A stretch of 61,704 nucleotides of DNA from an uncultured Oscillibacter sp. (GTDB lineage Bacteria > Bacillota > Clostridia > Oscillospirales > Oscillospiraceae), in assembly GCA_905234565.1 (NCBI GenBank), contig CAJOHW010000002.1, positions 15,781 through 77,484 of the forward strand, given 5' to 3'. The notes beneath the pieces were generated by a model. It saw only the letters and a program-made list of their open reading frames with translations, was not told the DNA's origin and searched no databases. A program made the translations under genes and the position numbers. This document shows, piece after piece, positions 42,634-51,230 of the stretch (position 1 is its first letter; every line of letters starts with the position of its first letter).

Positions 42634-42906
42634 ATGAAACTGCGGGAGGGATTTCTCACCCATACGGTAGACGGGACGCAGATGATGGTGGCGGCTGGGA
42701 AAGCCGCCCCTTTCTTTCACGGACTGGTCCGATCCAACGAGACGGCGGCTTTCATAGTGGACTGTTTGAAACAAGAAACTACGGAAGGTGCCATTGTGGA
42801 CGTGCTGTGCGGGATCTACGCGGTGTCCCGAGAGACAGCCGCCCGGGATGTGGCGAGGATCTTGGAAAAGCTCCGGTCGATTCACGCCCTGGAGGAAACT
42901 CCATGA
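42634..42906 (+). CDS. PqqD family protein (orphan)
   Basis: PqqD-like proteins are small peptide-recognition (RRE) chaperones that bring precursor peptides to radical SAM or other RiPP enzymes. The 90-aa product fits the family in size and pattern: hydrophobic FFHGLVRSNETAAFIVDCL, then TTEGAIVDVLCGIYAVSRET and a C-terminal helix. AAGGAGAAG precedes the ATG. No radical SAM enzyme or obvious precursor is beside it. A further ATG overlaps its stop (42903). Confidence 0.7.
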   Translation: MKLREGFLTHTVDGTQMMVAAGKAAPFFHGLVRSNETAAFIVDCLKQETTEGAIVDVLCGIYAVSRETAARDVARILEKLRSIHALEETP

Positions 42907-43223
42907 AGCATCCCAATTCCAGCTTTGGCGCGGATTGGCGGGCCTTGGCAAGGGGGCGGCTTGCCCAGAGAAAACGGCAAAGCGGGCCGGTATCTCCTGT
43001 TGGCCCAGTGTCCAAAACCGCCCCGGCGGTTCTCACCCCCGCAGTTCCGGCCTTTGCATCCCCGCCGCCGTATAGAAGAGGGCGTTGCACACTGCCGCGG
43101 CAACCCCGCTTCCCCCTTTCCGCCCCAGGGAGACAATCGCCGGAATCCCAAAGCGGGTGCAGACCGACAGGAGACGCTCCTTGCTCTCCGCCACATTCAC
43201 AAACCCCACAGGAACGCCGATGA
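42903..43223 (+). CDS. doubtful ORF coupled to PqqD gene, antisense to cbiC
   Basis: An ATG overlaps the PqqD stop (ATGA) and opens a 106-codon frame beginning KHPNSSFGADWRALARGRLA. From about codon 45 it runs antisense through cbiC and becomes Pro/Arg-rich, which looks like shadow coding. The first 40 codons could be the start of a real gene cut off by the end of the cobalamin operon. Confidence 0.2.
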   Translation: MKHPNSSFGADWRALARGRLAQRKRQSGPVSPVGPVSKTAPAVLTPAVPAFASPPPYRRGRCTLPRQPRFPLSAPGRQSPESQSGCRPTGDAPCSPPHSQTPQERR

Positions 43224-43710
43224 TCAGGGCAGGTCTTGCCCCCCTGGATTCCATGGCGTCCGACAGGGCCAGCAGGGCCGTAGGGGCGTTGCCCACGGCG
43301 AAAATGGCGTGAGGGAACTGTTCCAAGGCATACTCCATAGAGGCCGCCGCCCGGGTGGCCTTCTTTTTTTGCGCCCGCTCCGCGATGAACGGCTCCGCCA
43401 TAAAACACACCGCCGTCCCTCCCAAGTGCCCTAATGCAACGCGGCTGAGGCCCGCCAGAGCCATATTGGTGTCCGTCACCAGAGTGAACCCCGGTTTCGA
43501 CAGGGCGGCGAGGCCCTTTTGCACGGCCTCCGGCGTAAAGCGGAAAGACTGGGCATAGTCAAAATCCGCCGTGGCGTGGATGGCACGCAGAATCACCGCC
43601 TCTGTTCCAGGCTGGAGCGCGATCCCCCGCTCCGCCAGTTCCCGGGCAATGATGGACAGGCTCTCCCGCTCAATGGCGGCAGGTTCCCACTGAAATGCTC
43701 TTTCCCTCAT
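43033..43710 (-). CDS. cbiC: cobalt-precorrin-8 methylmutase (CbiC)
   Basis: Moves the C11 methyl to C12, forming the cobyrinate ring. The 225-aa product has ERESLSIIARELAERG, the ATADFDYAQSFRF segment with the active-site His just before it, and GNAPTALLAL plus GVPVGFVNVAESKE, all CbiC/CobH hallmarks. It is the last gene of the 19-gene cobalamin operon and overlaps cbiP by 4 nt. Confidence 0.93.
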   Translation of the reverse strand: MRERAFQWEPAAIERESLSIIARELAERGIALQPGTEAVILRAIHATADFDYAQSFRFTPEAVQKGLAALSKPGFTLVTDTNMALAGLSRVALGHLGGTAVCFMAEPFIAERAQKKKATRAAASMEYALEQFPHAIFAVGNAPTALLALSDAMESRGARPALIIGVPVGFVNVAESKERLLSVCTRFGIPAIVSLGRKGGSGVAAAVCNALFYTAAGMQRPELRG

Positions 43711-45182
43711 GGCGCGCCCTCCCGTATGACGGCTTTCACCGCGTCTAAGTCCATGGCCTCCCGCACCGCCGACGCCATCAGGTCATACTGCTGTTCCCGA
43801 AAGGCTCGGGCGTTCTGGGAGACGGCCTCCGGCAGGGGGATCCCCTTGCGCCCGTACAGATACGCCGCCAGGGCGTCTACCACCGCCCCCCGGTCAAAGA
43901 GGCCGTGGAGACAGGTGCCCCACACGGTGTCTTTCCGGCAGCCCTCCGGTTCTCCGGAGGAGAGGCGGCAGAAGGGATCTCCTCTTACCTCCGTCCTGCC
44001 CGTGTGGATCTCGTACCCTTCCAGTTGCACGCCCTCGAAAATGCCGCACCCCTCCGCCCGGACCCGCCCCAGGACCTTCTCCCGGGCAAACCGGGTGACA
44101 CAGGGCAGAAGATTCAATCCCTGTAAAGTCCGAATACTTCCTTCCACGCCCTCCGGGTCCTCCAAACGTTCTCCCAACATTTGATAGCCTCCGCAGATCC
44201 CCAGAACCGGCGTCCCCTGGTTCGCTAAAGACAGGACCGCCGCCTCCAATCCGGACTGCCGCAGCCACAGGAGATCGGACAGGGTATTCTTTGTTCCGGG
44301 GAGAATCAGGAGATCCGGCGTCCCCAGGGCGGAGGCCCGGCGGACGTACCGCACCCCCAATCCGGGATGCCGCTCCAAGGGGGCAAAGTCCGTGAAGTTA
44401 GAGATCCGGGGAAAGCGGATCACCGCAATGTCCACAGTTTTACGCACCCGATTCCGGGCCAGAACCGGGGACAGGGAGTCCTCCGGGTCTAATTCCACGT
44501 CCATCCAGGGGATCACCCCCAGCACTGGGATGCCCGTCAGCTCCTCCAACCGGGCAAGGCCCGGCCGCAGCAGAGACACATCCCCCCGGAACTTGTTGAT
44601 GAGAAAGCCCCGGACCCGGCGTCGCTGGGAGGCGTCCAGCAGGGACACGGTGCCATAGAGCTGGGCAAAGACGCCCCCCCGGTCAATGTCCCCTGCCAGC
44701 AGCACCGGGGCGTGGACTGCCTCCGCCAGGCCCATGTTCACAATGTCGTGTTCCTGCAGGTTGATCTCCGCGGGACTGCCCGCCCCCTCAATCACCATCA
44801 GGTCCGATTTTTTCGCCAGAGAGTTGTAACATTGGAGAATCTCCGGCAGGAGCTGCCTGCGGTACCGGAAGTACGCCGCCGCCTCCATGTGTCCCCGGGC
44901 AATGCCCCGGAGGACGACTTGACTGCCCGTGTCTCCCTCGGGCTTTAGCAGGACCGGATTCATCCGCACATCCGGTTCCAGCCCCGCCGCCTCCGCCTGG
45001 ACCGCCTGGGCCCGTCCCAGTTCCAGTCCCTCCGCCGTGACGGCGCTGTTCAGGGCCATATTCTGGCTCTTAAAGGGGGTTACCCGCCAGCCCTCCTGAT
45101 GGAAGATCCGGCACAGGGCGGTACACAGCAGGCTTTTTCCCGCCCCAGACATGGTACCCTGTATCATCAAACTGTCTGCCAA
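43707..45182 (-). CDS. cbiP: cobyric acid synthase (CbiP/CobQ)
   Basis: Amidates side chains b, d, e and g of adenosylcobyrinate diamide. The 491-aa protein has MIQGTMSGAGKSLL, the dethiobiotin-synthetase-like ATP domain, and a C-terminal glutaminase with its nucleophile intact in LGICGGYQMLG and a catalytic His in GTCLHGLFD. The TTG at 45182 is chosen because AAGGGAGG lies about 10 nt upstream and homologues carry 4-5 residues before MIQGT; ATG at 45167 is the alternative. It overlaps the cobD end by 16 nt. Confidence 0.93.
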   Translation of the reverse strand: MADSLMIQGTMSGAGKSLLCTALCRIFHQEGWRVTPFKSQNMALNSAVTAEGLELGRAQAVQAEAAGLEPDVRMNPVLLKPEGDTGSQVVLRGIARGHMEAAAYFRYRRQLLPEILQCYNSLAKKSDLMVIEGAGSPAEINLQEHDIVNMGLAEAVHAPVLLAGDIDRGGVFAQLYGTVSLLDASQRRRVRGFLINKFRGDVSLLRPGLARLEELTGIPVLGVIPWMDVELDPEDSLSPVLARNRVRKTVDIAVIRFPRISNFTDFAPLERHPGLGVRYVRRASALGTPDLLILPGTKNTLSDLLWLRQSGLEAAVLSLANQGTPVLGICGGYQMLGERLEDPEGVEGSIRTLQGLNLLPCVTRFAREKVLGRVRAEGCGIFEGVQLEGYEIHTGRTEVRGDPFCRLSSGEPEGCRKDTVWGTCLHGLFDRGAVVDALAAYLYGRKGIPLPEAVSQNARAFREQQYDLMASAVREAMDLDAVKAVIREGAP

Positions 45183-46249
45183 CGGGGATTCGCCTCCCTT
45201 AAAATTTCCTGCAAGGTCCGCAAAAGGATTTGATTGTCCGTCTCTGTGCGGACTGCCGTCCGATACCACCACGTATCCGGCCCGGACAGGCTTCCGCAAG
45301 GGCGGATCAGGATTCCCCGCCGCCGGAGAGGTTCGTCCAGGGGGACGGGGCTTTGGAACAGGAGGAAGTTGGCCTCGCCCGGTACGGTTCGAAGGCCCAG
45401 GGCCTCCAATCCCTCTCGCAGCCGGGGCCGTTCCCGGGCAATCAGTGCCCGGAGAGACTGTACATACGCCCGCTCTCTTAGGGCGGCGATCCCTGCCTCC
45501 TGGGCAATCAGGGACACGTTCCAGGGGGGCCCTGCGGCGTCCATGGACCGAAGAAAGGCCGGATCCCCGCACAGGGCATAGCCTAACCGCAGTCCCGCCA
45601 TGGCGTAGAGTTTCGTAAAGGCCCGGAATATTACCAGATTGGGATAGGCATCTAAAAACGCTTTGGCGTCTAAGGTATTCGGGTCCTCTAAGAAGTCCAG
45701 AAAACACAGGTCCAGCCCCAACCGGATCCCGTTTTCCCGGCACCGTTCTAAAATCCGGCGGAACAGAGCCATGGGGATAGAGATTCCCGTGGGGTTGTTG
45801 GGCTGGCACAGGTACAGGAGATCCAGATCCGGCGTCAGGGCGTCTAAGAAAACCTCGTCCAGACGAACCCCCCAGGCGGGATCTAAGGGAATACGGCGGA
45901 TCTCGGTGCATCCGGCGGCGGACAGGGCGGCGGCGTATTCAGAGAAGGAGGGGTCCAGCACCGCCCCTGTTCGGGGACGCGCCGCAAAAGCAATGCGATA
46001 AATGAGATCCGCCGCCCCATTGCCGCAGAGGATCCGGTCTATTGGAACCCCCTCCGCCTCCGACAGGGCCGCCCGGAGGGCGCGGCACTTGGGATCCGGA
46101 TAGCGGTCCGACCGGGCGGCGGCGTCCCGGACCGCCCGCTGTACCCCCTCCGGCACTCCCAGGGGGCTGATGCTGGCGGAGAAGTCCAAGGGCATCCGCC
46201 CCTGCTGGTTATAGAACCCGGCCCAGTCGCCGCCATGATCTGTCCTCAT
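45167..46249 (-). CDS. cobD: L-threonine-O-3-phosphate decarboxylase (CobD type)
   Basis: PLP enzyme that makes (R)-1-amino-2-propanol phosphate, the linker of the nucleotide loop. The 360-aa aminotransferase-fold protein begins with the HGGD motif, has DFSASISPLGVP, the LCQPNNPTG segment and FRAFTKLYAMAGLRLGY, whose Lys should bind PLP. The ATG follows GGGAGGATATC. It overlaps cbiB by 4 nt; that neighbour uses the product of this enzyme. Histidinol-phosphate aminotransferase is the main alternative, but HGGD and context argue against it. Confidence 0.9.
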   Translation of the reverse strand: MRTDHGGDWAGFYNQQGRMPLDFSASISPLGVPEGVQRAVRDAAARSDRYPDPKCRALRAALSEAEGVPIDRILCGNGAADLIYRIAFAARPRTGAVLDPSFSEYAAALSAAGCTEIRRIPLDPAWGVRLDEVFLDALTPDLDLLYLCQPNNPTGISIPMALFRRILERCRENGIRLGLDLCFLDFLEDPNTLDAKAFLDAYPNLVIFRAFTKLYAMAGLRLGYALCGDPAFLRSMDAAGPPWNVSLIAQEAGIAALRERAYVQSLRALIARERPRLREGLEALGLRTVPGEANFLLFQSPVPLDEPLRRRGILIRPCGSLSGPDTWWYRTAVRTETDNQILLRTLQEILREANPRWQTV

Positions 46250-47184
46250 GATATCCTCCCAGTTCTCCAAAGCTCCGCCATCGTACACGCCGCCAGCAGA
46301 ATTCCGGCGGCGGCGTACAGTGTCCGCACCGCCCGGAGGATGTCCTCCGATTCCGCCTCCCGCATTGGCTCTCCCAGAAAAGGTTTTCTGTGCCAGCGGC
46401 CAAAATACCGGGCGGGGCCCCCTAAGCGGAGGCCCAAGGCCCCGGCACAGGCGGATTCCGTCTGTCCGGCGTTGGGGCTGGGATGCTTCCGGCGGTCCCG
46501 GAGCCAGATCCGAAGAGCGCTCTTTCCGTCCTGCCCCGTGAGAACAGAGCCTCCTATCCAGCACAGGGCGGCGATCCGGGCCGGGAGAAAGTTTACGGCG
46601 TCGTCCAATTTTGCGGAAGCCTTGCCAAAATACTCATAGCGGTCCGTCCGATAGCCCGTCATGCTGTCCAACGTATTCACCGCCTTACAGGCCATGGCCA
46701 GGGGGACGCCCCCCAGAAACAGGGCCAGGAGGGGGGCTGCCACGCCGTCGCAGAAGTTCTCTGCCACGGATTCCACCGCCGCACGGACTACTCCCGCCTC
46801 CGTCAAAATCTCCGTATCCCGGCCCACCATACGGCCTACGGCGGTCCGGGCGGCGTCTAAATCCCCCCGGCACAGGGGGCGGTACACGTCCAGACCCGCG
46901 TCCCCCAGGCCCCGGAGGGCCAGCACCTGCCAGCACCAGAGAAGTTCCAGTCCGGGGAAACGACGAAACTGCGAGGTGATTTCCCAGGACAGCAGGGGAA
47001 CCGTCCCCGCCAGCGCCGCGCCTCCGGCCAGTTCTCCCATGGGCGTATCGGGAAAGGCCGCCCGGAGAAGGGGTTCCAACCCTTCGATGCCCCGGCCCAT
47101 GCAGACGACCGGGTGGGGGAACGCCGGCGGGTCCCCCAGCAGCAGGTCTAAGGCACAGCCGAAATAGATCTTCCACAGCTTCAC
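46246..47184 (-). CDS. cbiB: adenosylcobinamide-phosphate synthase (CbiB)
   Basis: Membrane enzyme joining aminopropanol phosphate to adenosylcobyric acid. The 312-aa product begins with LDLLLGDPPAFPHPVVCMG, a family signature, followed by several membrane segments, ESVAENFCDGVAAPLLALFL and VNTLDSMTGYRTDRYEYFG. It overlaps both neighbours by 4 nt. Confidence 0.93.
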   Translation of the reverse strand: MKLWKIYFGCALDLLLGDPPAFPHPVVCMGRGIEGLEPLLRAAFPDTPMGELAGGAALAGTVPLLSWEITSQFRRFPGLELLWCWQVLALRGLGDAGLDVYRPLCRGDLDAARTAVGRMVGRDTEILTEAGVVRAAVESVAENFCDGVAAPLLALFLGGVPLAMACKAVNTLDSMTGYRTDRYEYFGKASAKLDDAVNFLPARIAALCWIGGSVLTGQDGKSALRIWLRDRRKHPSPNAGQTESACAGALGLRLGGPARYFGRWHRKPFLGEPMREAESEDILRAVRTLYAAAGILLAACTMAELWRTGRIS

Positions 47185-47516
47185 GGCAGTTCCCCCCGCA
47201 GTACCATGGGGATCCCGCAGAACACCCGGACCACCGCCTCCGCCCGGGCAGCCAAGAGACAGTTCAGCGCTCCGGCGGCCTCCCGGGTACGGCGGGCCTC
47301 GGCATCGATTGGCACCACACCGCCGCCAATCTCCGTGGCAATCACCGCCTCATGGCGGCACAGTTTCTCCGCCAGGGCATTCAGATCTTCCGCCTGGGCC
47401 GCCAAATCTTGTACGTCCCACACGGCACGGCGGGCAAGTTCCGCCTCATCCCAGCCCAGCAGTTCCATGGCCGCCGCCCGCTTGCCGCTGTACAGGGGTC
47501 CAAAAAAGAAGATCAT
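47181..47516 (-). CDS. short CobU-like protein, probably degenerate
   Basis: This 111-aa product resembles adenosylcobinamide kinase/guanylyltransferase but is far shorter than CobU (about 180 aa). The N-terminal loop reads FFGPLYSGKRA, with Arg where the P-loop has Ser/Thr. The C-terminal ATEIGGGVVPIDAEARRTRE and AGALNCLLAARAE match the CobU tail. The middle part with the guanylylated His is missing. A complete CobU lies three genes upstream. The frame is intact and overlaps its neighbours, so it is probably expressed, perhaps with a structural or accessory role. Confidence 0.65.
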   Translation of the reverse strand: MIFFFGPLYSGKRAAAMELLGWDEAELARRAVWDVQDLAAQAEDLNALAEKLCRHEAVIATEIGGGVVPIDAEARRTREAAGALNCLLAARAEAVVRVFCGIPMVLRGELP

Positions 47517-48292
47517 GGTTCCGCCTCCAAAAACGCGCTCAAAACCAGCATTGCCAGCATCCAGAATTCCAGTTTCGTGAGAAACCACCCGGCCAGATCC
47601 CCGGAAAAGCCGCCGAAGTCCGCCCTGACGAGGCGCGTACAGCGGCAGAGCAGGACCAGGACCACAGGAACTGTCAGGAGCAACACCTTTACAGCGTGGT
47701 CCGTGGAAAGGCACAGCCCCGCCCCGGCGATGCCCGCCTCTATGTATAGAACGGCCCGGGTCCATTTATCCGCTCCGGCGTGGAGGGTACGGCCCATGGC
47801 GCTCTCCGGGGCAGGGGGAAGGCTGGCGGTCAGTCCAGCGGCCAGGGTCCGGGAGAACACCAGGAGCCATCCCAAGGCGGGCACCGCCTGGGGCGGCAGG
47901 GCCGTACAAAGGGCCAGAGCGCCTGTAAAGTACATCCCCAGCCGAATTACCGCGAAGGCCCCGCAGTGGGGATCCCGGAGGATCCGCTGTTTCCGTTCCG
48001 GGGTGGAATGGCTTCCCAGGGCGTCGCAGGTGTCGGCGTAGCCGTCCAAGTGGATGCCCCCGGTGAGGGCCGGGGGGATCAGGCACAGGAACGCCCCCCG
48101 GAGCAGGTCCGGGACCCCCAGCCAGTCACAGAGCCAAACCCATCCCCAGCACACCAGCCCCACCGCCGCCCCTACCAGGGGAAAGGCGCACAGCAGCCAC
48201 CGGGACCGCAGTCCCTGTTCCGCCAGCCGCCCCGGGACGGGGAACACGGAGAACAGGGAAAAGGCCCCCGCCGCCGCCTCAAAGATGCCCAA
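47513..48292 (-). CDS. cobS: adenosylcobinamide-GDP ribazoletransferase (CobS)
   Basis: Integral membrane enzyme joining the lower-ligand riboside to adenosylcobinamide-GDP. The 259-aa protein has the N-terminal FSVFPVPG, GGIHLDGYADTCDALGS (about 75-91) with the acidic metal residues, the RILRDPHCGAFAV segment and six or so membrane helices. It overlaps cobU by 14 nt. Confidence 0.93.
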   Translation of the reverse strand: MGIFEAAAGAFSLFSVFPVPGRLAEQGLRSRWLLCAFPLVGAAVGLVCWGWVWLCDWLGVPDLLRGAFLCLIPPALTGGIHLDGYADTCDALGSHSTPERKQRILRDPHCGAFAVIRLGMYFTGALALCTALPPQAVPALGWLLVFSRTLAAGLTASLPPAPESAMGRTLHAGADKWTRAVLYIEAGIAGAGLCLSTDHAVKVLLLTVPVVLVLLCRCTRLVRADFGGFSGDLAGWFLTKLEFWMLAMLVLSAFLEAEP

Positions 48293-48812
48293 ACAAGTCC
48301 CCTCCCTTGTAATAGACCGGTACGCCGCAGCACACCTCGCATACCCCGTCCGCTAAGGCGGCGATCCGGCGGTTCAGGTTCGCCAGCAGACGGAGAAAGG
48401 CCAGGGTATTCCCGGCGTAATCGGAGCCGCCGGTAAAGACCTCATTGGAGACAATCACCGTCTGCTCACACCGGGACCGCAGCCGGAGAAAACCACGGAA
48501 AATGTTCTCCTCCGCGCCGGGATTCCGGGCGGTGTAAAGCTCGTTGGCGCACAGGTTCCCTAAGCACTCCAAAAGCACTCCGCCGCCCTCCGGCACCGGG
48601 GCGGAGGCTAAGTCCACAGGACACTCTACGGTCCAAAAGCCCTTACCCCGCCGGGAGAGGCGGTGGCGGGCAATCCGACGCTGGGACTCCAGGTCCTCCG
48701 CCGCCATAGTGGCAAGATAAATTTTCCGCCGCCCCTGGGCGAGACGGGAGATCAGGGCCTCCCCATAGGCGCTCTTTCCGCTGGACGCGCCGCCTACAAT
48801 CAATACCGTCAT
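48279..48812 (-). CDS. cobU: adenosylcobinamide kinase / guanylyltransferase (CobU)
   Basis: Phosphorylates adenosylcobinamide and adds GMP. The 177-aa protein has the P-loop GGASSGKSAYGE (residues 7-18), the ARHRLSRR segment with the guanylylated His, LECLGNLCANEL, and SNEVFTGGSDYAGNTLAF followed by LANLNRRIAALAD. Length is normal. It is coupled to cobT by a 4-nt overlap. Confidence 0.92.
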   Translation of the reverse strand: MTVLIVGGASSGKSAYGEALISRLAQGRRKIYLATMAAEDLESQRRIARHRLSRRGKGFWTVECPVDLASAPVPEGGGVLLECLGNLCANELYTARNPGAEENIFRGFLRLRSRCEQTVIVSNEVFTGGSDYAGNTLAFLRLLANLNRRIAALADGVCEVCCGVPVYYKGGDLFGHL

Positions 48813-49885
48813 GGGGCGTCCTCCGGGGCATAGGCAGGGATGCCGCCGTCGGCAAAGGTGTAGGCCTCCCGGTAGACCGCCAGAGCCATATCCAGCAGGG
48901 GCATCACCGCCACGGCCCCGGTGCCCTCTCCCAGGCGGAGGCCCGCTGTCAAGAGGGGACGCTTTCCTATGGCGTCTAAAAGGAGATTCCCGGCGGGTTC
49001 CGCCGACACGTGGCTGGCAAACACCGCCTTTCCCGCCTGCGGACACAGCCGCAGGGCGCACAGGGCCCCGGCGGCGCTGGGAAAACCGTCCATCAGCACC
49101 GGAATCCGGTACAGTGCCCCGCCCAGGTACAGCCCGCACATTCCCGCCAGATCCAGCCCTCCCACCTTGGACAGCACGTCCAGAGGGTCCCCCGGATCCG
49201 GGGCGTTTTTCTGAATCCCCTCCCGAATGGTCTGGATTTTCCGGTCCAGGCCCTGCCGGGAGAGCCCCGCCCCCCGGCCTGTCACGGCCTCCGGCGGCAG
49301 GTCCAGCAGGACGCTCACCACCGCGCTGGCCGTGGTGGTGTTGCCGATGCCCATCTCCCCCGCCGCCAGGAGGCGGATTCCCCGTTTCGACGCCGCCTCC
49401 GCAAGGCGGATGCCTGTCAGCACTGCCTCTGTTGCCTGGTCCCGGTCCATGGCGGGGCCCAGGGTAAAGTCCTCCGTGCCATTGCGGATCCGGCGGTCCA
49501 GCACCCCGGGGAAGCCGGGAAAGTCCCGGATGCCCAGATCCACCGGCACTACTCGACACCCAGCGATCCGGGCCATGCGGCACACCGCCGTGCGGCCTTG
49601 GGCCAGTTCCCGGGCGGCAATGGCCGTGACGGAGGAATCCGCCTGGGCGACGCCCTGGGCCGTGACGCCGTTGTCCGCGCACAGGATCATCACGGCCTTT
49701 TCCGTGAGGTCCACCTCTGATTCCCCGGTCAATGCGGCGATGTTCTCGACCGCCCGCTCCAAAAGCCCCAGACTGCCAATGGGTTTGGCAATGCGGTTCC
49801 AACGCTGGCGGGCAGCTTGCCGTGCGGCTTCCTCCGGCGGGGAGACGGCTTGGATCAAAGCCTGTAAAGTGCGTTCATGTTCCAT
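48809..49885 (-). CDS. cobT: nicotinate-nucleotide-dimethylbenzimidazole phosphoribosyltransferase (CobT)
   Basis: Activates the lower-ligand base as its alpha-riboside phosphate. The 358-aa product has MILCADNGVTAQGVAQ (about 64-79), GEMGIGNTTTASAV and the C-terminal LGEGTGAVAVMPLLD with the catalytic Glu, all diagnostic. The ATG at 49885 is preceded only by a weak GGAAA ribosome site, but it overlaps the cbiA end and may rely on coupling. No bluB or bza gene is seen, so the source of the base is unknown. Confidence 0.93.
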   Translation of the reverse strand: MEHERTLQALIQAVSPPEEAARQAARQRWNRIAKPIGSLGLLERAVENIAALTGESEVDLTEKAVMILCADNGVTAQGVAQADSSVTAIAARELAQGRTAVCRMARIAGCRVVPVDLGIRDFPGFPGVLDRRIRNGTEDFTLGPAMDRDQATEAVLTGIRLAEAASKRGIRLLAAGEMGIGNTTTASAVVSVLLDLPPEAVTGRGAGLSRQGLDRKIQTIREGIQKNAPDPGDPLDVLSKVGGLDLAGMCGLYLGGALYRIPVLMDGFPSAAGALCALRLCPQAGKAVFASHVSAEPAGNLLLDAIGKRPLLTAGLRLGEGTGAVAVMPLLDMALAVYREAYTFADGGIPAYAPEDAP

Positions 49886-51230
49886 ATTTATTTCCGTTTC
49901 TGTAAGATGCCGCCGCCTCCACAAACCGCTCCGCCAAAACCGGACGGCCGGCAAAGGAGAGCTGGGGGAAGCCTGCGTAGAGGGTAGGGCTCCCATAGGC
50001 GCAGGGCCAGGAGCGCCCCGTCAGGGGCTTGACAGCCCGGAGGTCCTCTCCGGGATGGGTGCTGTCCCAGTGGTGGAACTCCTGGGCGGGGACGCTCTCC
50101 CCCCGCCGGAACAGGAGACTGTCCGCCTCCGCCTCTAAGGACGTGTAGCCGAACCGGACCAGTTTCCCGGCGGGGAAGCCCTGTCCCGGCAGAACGCCCG
50201 CCATGGGGTAAGACGCCCCGGAGGAATCCTGAAGGGAAGCGCTCAGGTACAAAAACCCGCCTCCCTCCGCCACTGTGGGAAGCTCCTCCCGGACGGCGGC
50301 GGCAATCGAACGGCGCAGAGGGATGTTTTCTGCCAACGCCGCCGCGTAGAGCTCCGGATACCCCCCAGGAAGGTACAGCCCGCCGACAGCCTCCGGAAGG
50401 GACACGTCCTGAAGGGGACTGAACCACACGATCTCTCCCCCGGCGTCCCGGAGGGCGTCTACGGTCTCCGGGTAGAGGAAGGAGAAGGCCGCGTCCTGGG
50501 CAACGGCAATCCGGACAGCGGGGGGCTTTTGCGGCAGCCGGGGCGGATCCGGCGGCGGGCCTCCGCAAAGAGCCGCCAGCCGGTCCAAATCCGCGTGGTG
50601 TTCTAAGGCCGTCCCCAGGGCATGGAACCGCTCCGACAGATGGGGCACGTCGGACGCCAGTCCCAAATGGCGGCTGGGCAGTTCTCCCTGGGAAAGAGTA
50701 GGAAGTCCACCCAGAACCGGGATACCGCCCTCCCGTTCCAACACCGGGGCCAGAGTGCGCTGAAGCTCCGGAGTGCCGCCGCTGAGCAGTACAGCGGCGA
50801 CATGGCTGTCCCGCCGGAAGGACGCCAGTCCCCGGATCTGGGCGGCTAAGGTCAGCGCGGCTCCCCGGACTGAGAGAACCAGCACCACCGGCAGATCCAA
50901 TGTCCGGGCAATGGCGTAGGTGCTGCAAGCGTCGGACACGCCGCCTAAGCCGTCATAATAACCCATGGCCCCCTCGCACACCGCCGCCCCGTGGTTTTGG
51001 CACCCCCGGGCGAACCAGAGGCGGAGGCAGTTGGGCTCCATAAAAAAGGCGTCTAAGGTCCGCCCCGGTATGCCGCAGGCGGCGGCGTAGAGCATGGGAT
51101 CCAGGTAGTCCGGGCCGCATTTGAACCCCACAGGGGCCAGTCCCCGGTGCCGTAGGGCAGAGAGCAGGGCGCAGGTCATCACGGTTTTCCCACTGCCGGA
51201 GGCCGGGGCAGAAAGCAGCAGCCGGATCAT
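49875..51230 (-). CDS. cbiA: cobyrinate a,c-diamide synthase (CbiA) lacking the glutaminase Cys
   Basis: CbiA amidates side chains a and c using glutamine and ATP. The 451-aa protein has an intact ATP domain (SAPASGSGKTVMTCALL, FKCGPDYLDP) and a recognisable C-terminal glutaminase (LYLPGGYPELYA, later EFHHWD with the expected His). The nucleophile motif, normally AECGG, reads PTVAEGGGFLYL: Gly replaces Cys, codon GGA on the minus strand near 50263-50267. The enzyme may use free ammonia. It overlaps cbiET by 4 nt and cobT by 11. Confidence 0.88.
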   Translation of the reverse strand: MIRLLLSAPASGSGKTVMTCALLSALRHRGLAPVGFKCGPDYLDPMLYAAACGIPGRTLDAFFMEPNCLRLWFARGCQNHGAAVCEGAMGYYDGLGGVSDACSTYAIARTLDLPVVLVLSVRGAALTLAAQIRGLASFRRDSHVAAVLLSGGTPELQRTLAPVLEREGGIPVLGGLPTLSQGELPSRHLGLASDVPHLSERFHALGTALEHHADLDRLAALCGGPPPDPPRLPQKPPAVRIAVAQDAAFSFLYPETVDALRDAGGEIVWFSPLQDVSLPEAVGGLYLPGGYPELYAAALAENIPLRRSIAAAVREELPTVAEGGGFLYLSASLQDSSGASYPMAGVLPGQGFPAGKLVRFGYTSLEAEADSLLFRRGESVPAQEFHHWDSTHPGEDLRAVKPLTGRSWPCAYGSPTLYAGFPQLSFAGRPVLAERFVEAAASYRNGNKYGT

